64,000 bases of DNA. Source: Lucinisca nassula. Lineage: Eukaryota; Mollusca; Bivalvia; Lucinida; Lucinidae. A program made the position numbers and the translations under genes. Positions 53,894 through 62,569 of the stretch are shown piece after piece. Numbering within the stretch: the stretch's first letter is position 1; each line of letters starts with the position of its first letter. The notes under the pieces are model-generated. The model saw only the letters and a list, made by a program, of their open reading frames with translations, did no database searches and had not been told where the DNA came from. The stretch covers positions 212,258,138-212,322,137 of the forward strand of contig OY757010.1 of the NCBI GenBank assembly GCA_963580285.1. The letters run 5' to 3'.

Positions 53894-56105
53894 GCAACAA
53901 GAGGGCCCAATGGCCCTATATCGCTCACCTGTGTACAAGAAAATCATTAGTGTAGGAGACCACTTGGCATTGCTACATACTAAATATCTAAGCTCAGGCA
54001 AAGCGGTGTCCCTGCGTATAAACCCTATTGGTTTCATTGGGCGGCAGGGCTTGAGATGTAATTTCATCTCAATGTCGGGTAAAAAGTCCCACAAAATTGG
54101 AAGAGACATCTCCAAAATGACCTATACAGTGTTGACAGGGATATAAAACCTCAAATCAAACAAAATCTGTGCCTTATGGTTTTGGAAAAGAAGATCTATT
54201 TAAAGAAGTCTATAGAAGTTAATGAGCCCTGGGGCTTGGCCAATTTTGACCCAAAGGGCATGGTTGGCAGGATTTATGTAGGTGACAATTTTGTGTTGCT
54301 ATATACTAAATATCTAAGGTCTGTATTTCATGGTTTCAAAGAAGATGTTTGAAGCTTTTTTCCATTATGAGTTTGTTGTAGTTAAGGGGCCACAGGATTT
54401 GGCCAATTTGGACTAAATATCTAAGTTCTGTGCTTCACAGTTTCTGAGAAGAAGAGCTTTTTTTAAGCTTTCTTCCATTTAGAGTCTATGGGAGCTAAGG
54501 GGCACCGGGGCGTGGCCCATTTGGACCCCAGGGGCATGATTAGCAGGAAATATGTTGGTGATCACTTGCCGTTGCTACATGCTAAATATCTAAGCTCTGG
54601 GCCCTATGGTTTCAGAGAAGAAGATTTTTGAGGCTTTTCTCCATTTTGAGTCTATGGGAGCTAAGGGGGTCCCAGGGTGTGGCCCATTCGGACCAGAGGG
54701 GCATGATTGGCAGGATTTATGCAGGTGACCACTTGTCATTGCCACATGCTAAATATCTAAGCTCTGGGCCCTGTGGTTTCAGAGAAGAAGATTTTTGAAG
54801 CTTTTTTCCATTATGAGTCTAGGGGAGCTAAGGGGCCCCGGGGCGTGGCCCATTTGGACCCCAGGGGCATGATTGGCAGGATTTATGTAGGTGACCACTT
54901 GCCATTGCCACAAGCTAATTATCTAAGCTCTGGGCCCTGTGGTTTCAGAGAAAAAAGATTTTTGAAACATTTTTTCCATTATGAGTCTATAGGAGCTAAG
55001 GGGCCCCGGGGCGTGGCTCGTTTTGACCACAGGGGCATGATTGGCAGGAATTATGTAGGTGACCACTTGCTGTTGCTACATGCTAAATATCTAAGCTCTG
55101 GGCCCTGTGGTTTCAGAGAAGAAGATTTTTGAAGCTTTTTTCTATTATGAGTCAATGGGAGCTAAGGGGCCCGCGGGTGTGGCCAATTTTGACCCCAGGA
55201 GCATGATTGGCAGGAATTATGTAGGTGACCACTTGCCGTTGCTACATGCTAATTACCTAGGCTCTGGGCCCTGCGGTTTCAGAGGAGAAGATTTTTTAAG
55301 CTTTTTTCCATTTTGAGTCTATGGGAGCGAAGGGGCCCCAGGGCGTGGCCCATTTGGAACCCAGGGGCATGATTGGCAGGAATTATGTAGGTGACCACTT
55401 GCCGCTGCTACGTGCTAAATATCTAAGCTCTGGGCCCTGTGATTTCAGAGAAGAAGATTTTTGAAGCTTTTTTTCATTATGGGTCTATAGGAGCTAAGGG
55501 GCCCCAGGGCGTGGCCTGTTTGGACCCCAGGAGCATGATTGGCAGGAATTATGTAGGTGACCACTTGCCGTTGCTACATGCTAAATTTCTAAGCTCTGGG
55601 CTCTGTGGTTTCAGAGAAGAAGATTTTTGAAGCTTTTTTCTTCATTATGAGTCTATAGGAGCTAAGGGGCCCTGGGGCGTGGCCCATTTGGAACCCAGGG
55701 GCATGATTGGCAGGAATTATGTTGGTGACCACTTGCTGTTGCTACATGCTAAATATCTAAGCTCTGGGCCCTGTGGTTTCAGAGAAGAAGATTTTTGAAG
55801 CTTTTTTCAATTATGAGTATATAGGAGCTAAGGGGCCCAGGGGTGTGGCCAATTTCGACCCCAGGGGCATGATTGGCAGGAATTATATAGGTTACCACTT
55901 GCCATTGCTACATGCTAAATATCTAAGCTCTGGGCCCTGTGGTTTCAGAGAAGAAGATTTTTGAAGCTTTTTTCCATTATGAGTCTATAGGAGCTAATGG
56001 GCCCCAGGGCGTGGTCCGTTTGGACACCAGGGGCATGATTGGCAGGAATTATGTAGGTGACCACTTGCTGTTACTACATGCTCAATATATAAGCTCTGGG
56101 CCCTG

Positions 56106-56645
56106 TGTTATGCATAAGAATTTATTTTTCTGATTCCCACTTGCACCCCACTGTGACCTAATAGTGCTATAAATATCTTGTTAATCTTCTTATAGAAGAT
56201 TCTAGAAAACTGAGTCACAGATTAATTTCATTTTTGTAAACAACATGTTTACAAGGAAAAGTACTTCAGAACCTTCCAGAAAGTTCTGGGTTGCATTATT
56301 TTTAGAAAATTACCTCATCTTATTCCACAGCCCTCTGGAATGTTCTAGAGAAATCTTAGGGTCTATAAAAGAGCTTGATTTTTCTCATTGAGTCAGACTT
56401 TGGAGTTTGATGTTTGGGCATTTAAGAAAAGTTATTTCTAAATTCTGTGTTGGATTGTTAAAGGATTTTACTTTTCATTTTGGACTGTGAATTCTGTGGG
56501 ATCAAGGAAAATAGATTCATTCAGGATATTTCATAACAGAGCTAAGTACATTTAATTTTCTTACTTCTACAGGTTAAAGTTAACTTGTAAATAAATTTTG
56601 TTAAAATTTTTTGCTTTTTCTTTCTGCTACGCCTGGCTCGTAACA
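56106..56645 (+). repeat. 5' long terminal repeat
   Basis: 540 bp from TGTTATGCATAAG to GGCTCGTAACA. It has TATAAAAG at 56364-56371 and AATAAA at 56590-56595, giving a plausible promoter and poly(A) signal. Against the right LTR I see one substitution (GGATTTTAC versus GGATATTAC) and absence of a 13-bp segment. Confidence 0.95.
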
Positions 56646-56650
56646 GAAAT

Positions 56651-56668
56651 TGGGGGCTCGTCCGGGAT
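56651..56668 (+). promoter_or_regulatory. Primer binding site, tRNA-Pro type
   Basis: TGGGGGCTCGTCCGGGAT lies five bases after the LTR. It is the 18-nt site complementary to the tRNA-Pro 3' end, the same type used by murine leukaemia-type retroviruses. Confidence 0.92.
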
Positions 56669-56955
56669 AAAACCATTTTAAGCATTTTAAAACCGACATT
56701 TCATGTGACGCAGGTAATTGTCATTTTTTATCAAATAGACTTTGCAGTTGCTTCACAGGATTGGTATTTCCCTATAGGCATATAGGGGATTGTCATTTCA
56801 TGTGAACTGTCATTTCAGGTGAAATAGTACTTGTCATTGCATGTGAAATTCTCGTTGGGCTTGTCATTTCAAAAAAAAAAAAAAAAAAAAACTTTGTCAA
56901 ATTAACCTCAATCTGTATTTCCATAAATACTTTATAAAACAAACAAAAAGCAAAC
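56669..56955 (+). other. Retrotransposon leader
   Basis: Untranslated leader with five or so TGTCATTTCA/CATGTGAA-type short repeats and an A-run of about 20 before the start codon. Packaging or translation signals may lie here, but none is identified. Confidence 0.6.
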
Positions 56956-59900
56956 ATGTCGTTTGATTTGAGAAGCTTTTTGGCTCAGCCTACTCAGGAG
57001 TTGTTTAATCTGGCCAAAAGGACAGATTTGATAGAAATTGCTTCCCATTATGGGGTCACTGCTGTCAAAACAAGCATGAAGAAGCATGAAATTAAGAATA
57101 TTTTGGTGCAGTTTTTTGTTGATGAAGAACTTTTCGATCCATCTGCTTTGTCTCTCATTATGGTTTCACATACTGAATTACAAATGAGACAAATTGAAAT
57201 AGGAAGGCAAATTGAATTAGAGAAGTTCAGATTAGAAATGGAAGAAAGAGAGAAGGAAAAAGAAAGAGAAATGCAGAGACAAATGCAGATGGAAAGATTA
57301 GAAATAGAAGAACGAATTCGAAAAGAAAAATTAGAACAGGAAGAAAAACAAAGAGAAATGGAGGAACGCATTCAGAAAGAAAAATTAGAAAAAGAAGAAC
57401 GGCTGGAGTTGGAAAAGGAAAAAATGAGATATAGTATTGAAGAAAAAGAAAGAGAAAGGCAGTTTCAGTTAAGATTGAAGGAAATGGAACTCCAGGGTCA
57501 AGATAGGGTGAAACATACCCCTGTTTTTGACTCTGGTAGTTACTTTGATGCCACAAAGCACATCAGATTAGTTCCTCCATTTCAGGAAAAAGAGGTAGAT
57601 AAGTATTTTTTGCATTTTGAAAAAGTTGCAGAAAATTTAAAATGGCCAAAAGAGCATTGGACCTTACTTTTGCAAAGCGTTGTTGTCGGAAAGGCTCGTG
57701 ACATTTACACTCAGCTGACTGTCGAGCAAAGCTCAGACTATGATCTAGTCAAGGAGCTTATTCTTAAGGCATATGAGTTGGTCCCTGAGGCTTACAGGCA
57801 GAAATTTAGGAATTGCAAAAAAGAAATTTCCCAGACCCATGTAGAATTTGCTCGAACCAAAGAACAGCTATTTGATAGGTGGTGTTCTTCTAAAAAAGTA
57901 GGCTCTGATCATGGCAAACTTAGACAACTTGTCCTTGTTGAAGAGTTCAAACGGTGCATAAATTCAGACATTAAATCTTTTCTCGATGAGAGACAGGTTA
58001 AAACTTTGGAGGAAGCTTCTCGTTTGGCAGATGATTATGCTTTGACTCATAAAGTCTCATTTGTGAACAGGCCTTATCCTCGAAAACCTTATAATCCACA
58101 GACAGGTCCAAGATTCTATCCCAGTAATGCTTCTGGTAGTTATAGCCATACATCTAGTACTATGCCCAAACTTTCTGGTGAAAATAAAAGCCAGAATCCT
58201 TCCAAACCTTCTGGTGAAAACAGAAGCCCAAATTTTCCCAAACCTTCTGGTGAAAACAAAGACCAGAATCCCTTATCTCAATCTCAAGTAGTTTGTTATT
58301 ATTGTAAAAATACAGGTCATTTGATCTCTGAGTGTTTAAAATTAAAGCGAAGGAAAGAAAGAGAAAGACAAGAGGAACTTAAGCCTACAGGCTTGACTTC
58401 TATAAGGCCAAAACCACAGTCTTGTGTAAGGGAGGAAACTCTTTCTGATACCAAATTATCTGAGACTGATACAGTTATAGAGTGTTATGAACCATTCTTA
58501 TCAGATGGTTTTGTGTCACTAAATGGTGACAGTTATGCCCATCCTACCCCTATTAAAATCTTACGAGATACCGGAGCTTCTCAATCTCTTATTCTAGCAG
58601 ATACTCTGCCTTTTTCTGAGAAGACTTCTTTGGGCCAAAGTGTCCTTATTCAGGGTGTGGAATGTGGATTTGTTAATGTTCCGCTCCATAACGTTTATTT
58701 GTCATCAGACTTGGTATCCGGTTCAGTGGCTGTTGGTATTAGACCTTCTTTACCTTTTAAAGGTGTTCATTTGTTGCTAGGCAATGACTTAGCTGGAGAT
58801 AAGGTTGTGGTAAACCTACTTTTGACTACTAATCCTTGCATAGACCAACCGCCTGATCCCATTGAGCAGGAAATTCCTGATCTTTATCCATCTTGTGCAG
58901 TCACAAGGGCGATTGCACGTAAGGCCAAGCAAACTGATGGGAAACAGGATTTTGATTTAACTGATACCTTTTTGGGTCAGTCTTTTAATGACGAGATAAC
59001 AAGGTCTATGTCTTCAAGCCTGCCTGATAAGCAGACAGATTTTCATGAGAATAACTCATTTTTAGATCTAGGCCATGACATAATGTCTGGGTCTCAACTA
59101 GCTATAGAACAGCATAAGGATCCTGAAATTTCGCCTTTATTTGAAAGGGCCTTAGATGAGCAGGAAGTATCTCAGGTCCCAGTCTGTTATTATGTCAAAA
59201 ATGACATTCTTATGAGAAAATGGCGTCCACCAGACGTCTCAGCAGAAGACGAGTGGACTGTCAACCACCAGATAGTGGTTCCACGGGTTAACCGTTCCCA
59301 AATATTAAACTTGGCACATGAAACTCCCATGTCAGGACATTTAGGTGTAAATAAAACCTATCACAAGATTCTTAATCATTTTTACTGGCCTGGGTTAAAA
59401 TCAGATGTTTCTCAGCATTGTAGGTCCTGCCATACATGCCAAATGGTAGGAAAGCCCAATCAGACTATACCTAAGGCTCATTTGCAGCCTAAACCTGCTT
59501 TTGATGAACCTTTCAGTCGAATAATTATAGACTGTGTGGGTCCCTTGCCCAGAACTAAGTCCGGCTGTGAATATCTTTTGACCATTATGTGTGCTTCCAC
59601 ACGTTTTCCTGAAGCCATTCCTTTAAGAAATATCAAAACTAAGACAATCGTCAAGGCCTTAGTGAAGTTTTTCACATTTGTTGGGCTTCCTAAATCTATT
59701 CAGTCAGACCAAGGCTCAAATTTTATGTCTGGAATATTTCAACAAGTAATGCATGAACTTGGCATTGTACAGTATAAGTCATCAGCCTATCATCCTGAAA
59801 GTCAAGGCGCCCTTGAAAGATTCCATCAAACATTGAAAAACATGATAAGATCATATTGCTTTGACACAGAGAAGGATTGGGATGAAGGCATCCATCTCCT

Positions 59901-60117
59901 TTTATTTGCTGTTAGAGAATCTGTGCAAGAATCTCTTGGCTTCAGTCCATTTGAATTAGTATTTGGCCATACTGTTCGTGGTCCTTTGAAACTTCTCAAA
60001 GAGAAATTTCTCTCCAATGATGACACCTCCCTGAATTTACTTCAGTATGTGTCTGATTTCAAAACTAGACTTGTGAGGCTGCTTGGACCAATCTTCAGTC
60101 GGCCCAAAGGAAAATGA
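56956..60117 (+). CDS. Retrotransposon ORF1: Gag, protease, integrase core
   Basis: 1053 codons. Residues 1-60 are a helical SAP-like segment. Residues 75-180 are a very long Glu/Lys/Arg coiled coil. Residues 190-330 are the capsid with SCAN-like sequence (VPEAYRQKFR). A CCHC knuckle has C447, C450, H455 and C460. The aspartic protease motif DTGA is at 538-541. The integrase zinc site has H788, H795, C822 and C825, followed by the catalytic triad D859, D918 and E954 with D-x35-E spacing. Gag and Pol are in one frame without a stop between them. The frame ends within the integrase C-terminal part at an ATGA overlap with ORF2. Judging from the neighbouring frame, the integrase C-terminal helix shifts frame near 60075, which could be a one-base loss or a recoding site. 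Confidence 0.92.
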   Translation: MSFDLRSFLAQPTQELFNLAKRTDLIEIASHYGVTAVKTSMKKHEIKNILVQFFVDEELFDPSALSLIMVSHTELQMRQIEIGRQIELEKFRLEMEEREKEKEREMQRQMQMERLEIEERIRKEKLEQEEKQREMEERIQKEKLEKEERLELEKEKMRYSIEEKERERQFQLRLKEMELQGQDRVKHTPVFDSGSYFDATKHIRLVPPFQEKEVDKYFLHFEKVAENLKWPKEHWTLLLQSVVVGKARDIYTQLTVEQSSDYDLVKELILKAYELVPEAYRQKFRNCKKEISQTHVEFARTKEQLFDRWCSSKKVGSDHGKLRQLVLVEEFKRCINSDIKSFLDERQVKTLEEASRLADDYALTHKVSFVNRPYPRKPYNPQTGPRFYPSNASGSYSHTSSTMPKLSGENKSQNPSKPSGENRSPNFPKPSGENKDQNPLSQSQVVCYYCKNTGHLISECLKLKRRKERERQEELKPTGLTSIRPKPQSCVREETLSDTKLSETDTVIECYEPFLSDGFVSLNGDSYAHPTPIKILRDTGASQSLILADTLPFSEKTSLGQSVLIQGVECGFVNVPLHNVYLSSDLVSGSVAVGIRPSLPFKGVHLLLGNDLAGDKVVVNLLLTTNPCIDQPPDPIEQEIPDLYPSCAVTRAIARKAKQTDGKQDFDLTDTFLGQSFNDEITRSMSSSLPDKQTDFHENNSFLDLGHDIMSGSQLAIEQHKDPEISPLFERALDEQEVSQVPVCYYVKNDILMRKWRPPDVSAEDEWTVNHQIVVPRVNRSQILNLAHETPMSGHLGVNKTYHKILNHFYWPGLKSDVSQHCRSCHTCQMVGKPNQTIPKAHLQPKPAFDEPFSRIIIDCVGPLPRTKSGCEYLLTIMCASTRFPEAIPLRNIKTKTIVKALVKFFTFVGLPKSIQSDQGSNFMSGIFQQVMHELGIVQYKSSAYHPESQGALERFHQTLKNMIRSYCFDTEKDWDEGIHLLLFAVRESVQESLGFSPFELVFGHTVRGPLKLLKEKFLSNDDTSLNLLQYVSDFKTRLVRLLGPIFSRPKGK

Positions 60118-61871
60118 AACAGCTATATGACATAGGGACAAAAGAAAGGAATTTTAAACCAGGTGATAAGGTACTAGCTCTTTTGCCTATTCCAGGAAAA
60201 TCGTTGCAGGCCAGGTATTATGGTCCATACACTGTAGACAAAAAGATCAGTGACGTAAATTACATAATAAACACTCCTGGGAGGCGCAAACTAAAGCAGC
60301 TATGTCATATTAACATGCTTAAGGAATACATAGATAGGGACAATACATCTTTAACATCAATCAATCTAGTTAGCTCTGTTCCACTTAATTCATGTGACAA
60401 TGACTGTGAGGATATTAATTCAGTGAAGTCGGATCCCACATCATCAAAACTTCAGAATTCTGACATTCTACAGAATCTTGACCAGAAACTGTCACATCTA
60501 GAGCCAAATCAGCGGAATGAACTGAAACAGCTGATTTTTGAATATGAACAATTATTTCCTGACATTCCAACACGGACAGACAAAATATTTCACGATGTGG
60601 ACATAAATGGGTCTAAACCTGTAAAACAACACCCATACAGGATGAATCCTGTGAAACAAAAATATCTTAAAGAAGAAGTTCAGTATCTATTAGACAATGA
60701 CTTTATTGAACCAAGCCAATGTGAATGGAGTTCTCCTTGTATTCTAGTACCAAAACCTGATGGGAGATATCGTATGTGTACAGATTTTAGGAAAGTTAAT
60801 TCCTTAAGTAAAACAGATAGCTTTCCTATTCCAAGAATGGATGACTGCATTGATAACATCGGGAATGCCAAATACATAACGAAATTCGACCTTCTGAAAG
60901 GATTTTGGCAAATTCCACTCACAGATAGAGCAAAGGAGGTTTTGGCATTCACAACACCAGACGGATTATTTAACTATAAAGTCATGCCATTTGGAACAAA
61001 AAATTCTCCGGCAACATTTCAGCGCTTAATAAACATGGTAATTGCGGGGCTGGAAGGCTGCAGTGCTTATATCAATGATGCTATCATATACAACGACCAG
61101 TGGAATCAACATCTTGGGACTATTCGAGCATTCTTTGATAGAATGAGTAATGCCAAATTGACAATCAATCTTGCTAAAAGTGAATTCTGCCATGCAAGTT
61201 TGACATTTCTAGGTCATGTTGTAGATCAAGGTCATGTGAAACCCATTGATGCTAAAGTTGAGGCTATCTCAAATTTTCCCGTACCCACGTGCAAAAGACA
61301 GCTGATGCGATTTCTTGGTATGGCTGGTTATTACAGAAAGTTCTGTAATAATTTCTCTGTCATTGCTGAGCCTTTGACAAATTTGCTCAGCAAAAGAACA
61401 AATTTCCATTGGAATGCAATATGCCAAAATGCTTTTGATAAACTTAAAGCCATACTCAAGAGTGAACCAGTTCTCTTAGCACCAAACTTTGAAAAGGAGT
61501 TTAAGCTAGCTGTAGATGCTAGTGACGTAGGTGCAGGTAGTGTTTTGTTGCAGGAAGATGAAAATGGTGTGGATCATCCAGTTTGCTACTTTTCCAAAAA
61601 GTTTAATAAGCATCAGAGAAATTACTCTACCATAGAGAAAGAGTGCTTGTCTCTGATTCTTGCTCTGCAACATTTCGAAGTTTATCTTACCCCTACTACT
61701 GCACCGATTGTTGTTTTCAGTGATCACAATCCACTGACTTTCATACATAAAATGAAAAACAAAAATCAGCGGTTGCTCAGGTGGAGTCTTATGCTACAAG
61801 AGTATAATTTAGACATAAGACATATCAGAGGGAGAGATAACATTATCCCCGATGCCCTTTCAAGAGCTTGA
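60114..61871 (+). CDS. Retrotransposon ORF2: integrase C-terminus, RT, RNase H
   Basis: 585 codons. Residues 1-75 are the integrase C-terminal module (GDKVLALLP, then a GPYTV motif). Reverse transcriptase occupies about 165-345, with catalytic D259 in FDLLKGFWQI. The normally invariant YxDD box reads Y319-I-N-D322, so the first of the paired aspartates is Asn. The connection follows (FLGMAGYYRKF). RNase H begins with D468 in AVDASDVGAGS and ends with SDHNPL and DALSRA. The ATG overlaps the ORF1 stop by four bases. It lies in the frame that carries the conserved integrase tail, so the two ORFs may once have been one. Confidence 0.9.
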   Translation: MKQLYDIGTKERNFKPGDKVLALLPIPGKSLQARYYGPYTVDKKISDVNYIINTPGRRKLKQLCHINMLKEYIDRDNTSLTSINLVSSVPLNSCDNDCEDINSVKSDPTSSKLQNSDILQNLDQKLSHLEPNQRNELKQLIFEYEQLFPDIPTRTDKIFHDVDINGSKPVKQHPYRMNPVKQKYLKEEVQYLLDNDFIEPSQCEWSSPCILVPKPDGRYRMCTDFRKVNSLSKTDSFPIPRMDDCIDNIGNAKYITKFDLLKGFWQIPLTDRAKEVLAFTTPDGLFNYKVMPFGTKNSPATFQRLINMVIAGLEGCSAYINDAIIYNDQWNQHLGTIRAFFDRMSNAKLTINLAKSEFCHASLTFLGHVVDQGHVKPIDAKVEAISNFPVPTCKRQLMRFLGMAGYYRKFCNNFSVIAEPLTNLLSKRTNFHWNAICQNAFDKLKAILKSEPVLLAPNFEKEFKLAVDASDVGAGSVLLQEDENGVDHPVCYFSKKFNKHQRNYSTIEKECLSLILALQHFEVYLTPTTAPIVVFSDHNPLTFIHKMKNKNQRLLRWSLMLQEYNLDIRHIRGRDNIIPDALSRA

Positions 61872-62004
61872 GCAGTGTCAGGAGTTGTGTTTTTCTTTCC
61901 TACTAAAGTGGATTGTAGATACATGTAATTTTATATGCTATGCTCAATATTTTAATATTCTTAAAGCAAAAGAAAGCTTTATTACATAAATCTTTCTTTT
62001 CCTC

Positions 62005-62016
62005 GAAGAGGGGGAG
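62005..62016 (+). promoter_or_regulatory. Polypurine tract
   Basis: GAAGAGGGGGAG directly precedes the 3' LTR, the expected plus-strand primer for reverse transcription. Confidence 0.85.
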
Positions 62017-62569
62017 TGTTATGCATAAGAATTTATTTTTCTGATTCCCACTTGCACCCCACTGTGACCTAATAGTGCTATAAATATCTTGTTAATCTTC
62101 TTATAGAAGATTCTAGAAAACTGAGTCACAGATTAATTTCATTTTTGTAAACAACATGTTTACAAGGAAAAGTACTTCAGAACCTTCCAGAAAGTTCTGG
62201 GTTGCATTATTTTTAGAAAATTACCTCATCTTATTCCACAGCCCTCTGGAATGTTCTAGAGAAATCTTAGGGTCTATAAAAGAGCTTGATTTTTCTCATT
62301 GAGTCAGACTTTGGAGTTTGATGTTTGGGCATTTAAGAAAAGTTATTTCTAAATTCTGTGTTGGATTGTTAAAGGATATTACTTTTCATTTTGGACTGTG
62401 AATTCTGTGGGATCAAGGAAAATAGATTCATTCAGGATATTTCATAACAGAGCTAAGTACATTTAATTTTCTTACTTCTACAGGTTAAAGTTAACTTGTA
62501 AATAAATTTTGTTAAAATTTTCCAAAAGGCTTGTTTGCTTTTTCTTTCTGCTACGCCTGGCTCGTAACA
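62017..62569 (+). repeat. 3' long terminal repeat
   Basis: 553 bp, identical to the 5' LTR apart from one base and a 13-bp extra segment near 62521-62533. It is followed by the CCTG duplication and the rest of the interrupted satellite unit. Confidence 0.95.

Larger units (their letters stand above)
56106..62569 (+). mobile_element. Gmr1-like Ty3/Gypsy LTR retrotransposon
   Basis: A complete element of 6464 bp with TG..CA LTRs and a 4-bp duplication CCTG at 56102-56105 and 62570-62573. Order: LTR, proline-type primer site, Gag with a SCAN-like capsid, zinc knuckle, protease, integrase, reverse transcriptase, RNase H, purine tract, LTR. Integrase before RT is the order known for Gmr1-type elements within Ty3/Gypsy and for Ty1/Copia, but the RT and RNase H sequences are Gypsy-like. 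It has no env. It is inserted in a 166-bp satellite unit at GGGCCCTG/TGGTTTC. Confidence 0.93.

Noticed and set aside
54773..55132. 119-codon ORF over two satellite units
   Set aside because: It is open only because two units differ by small indels; neighbouring units do not keep the frame.
57048..57556. Minus-strand ORFs rich in Phe/Leu/Ser over the retrotransposon coiled coil
   Set aside because: These are antisense shadows of the GAA/AGA-rich Gag coiled-coil region.
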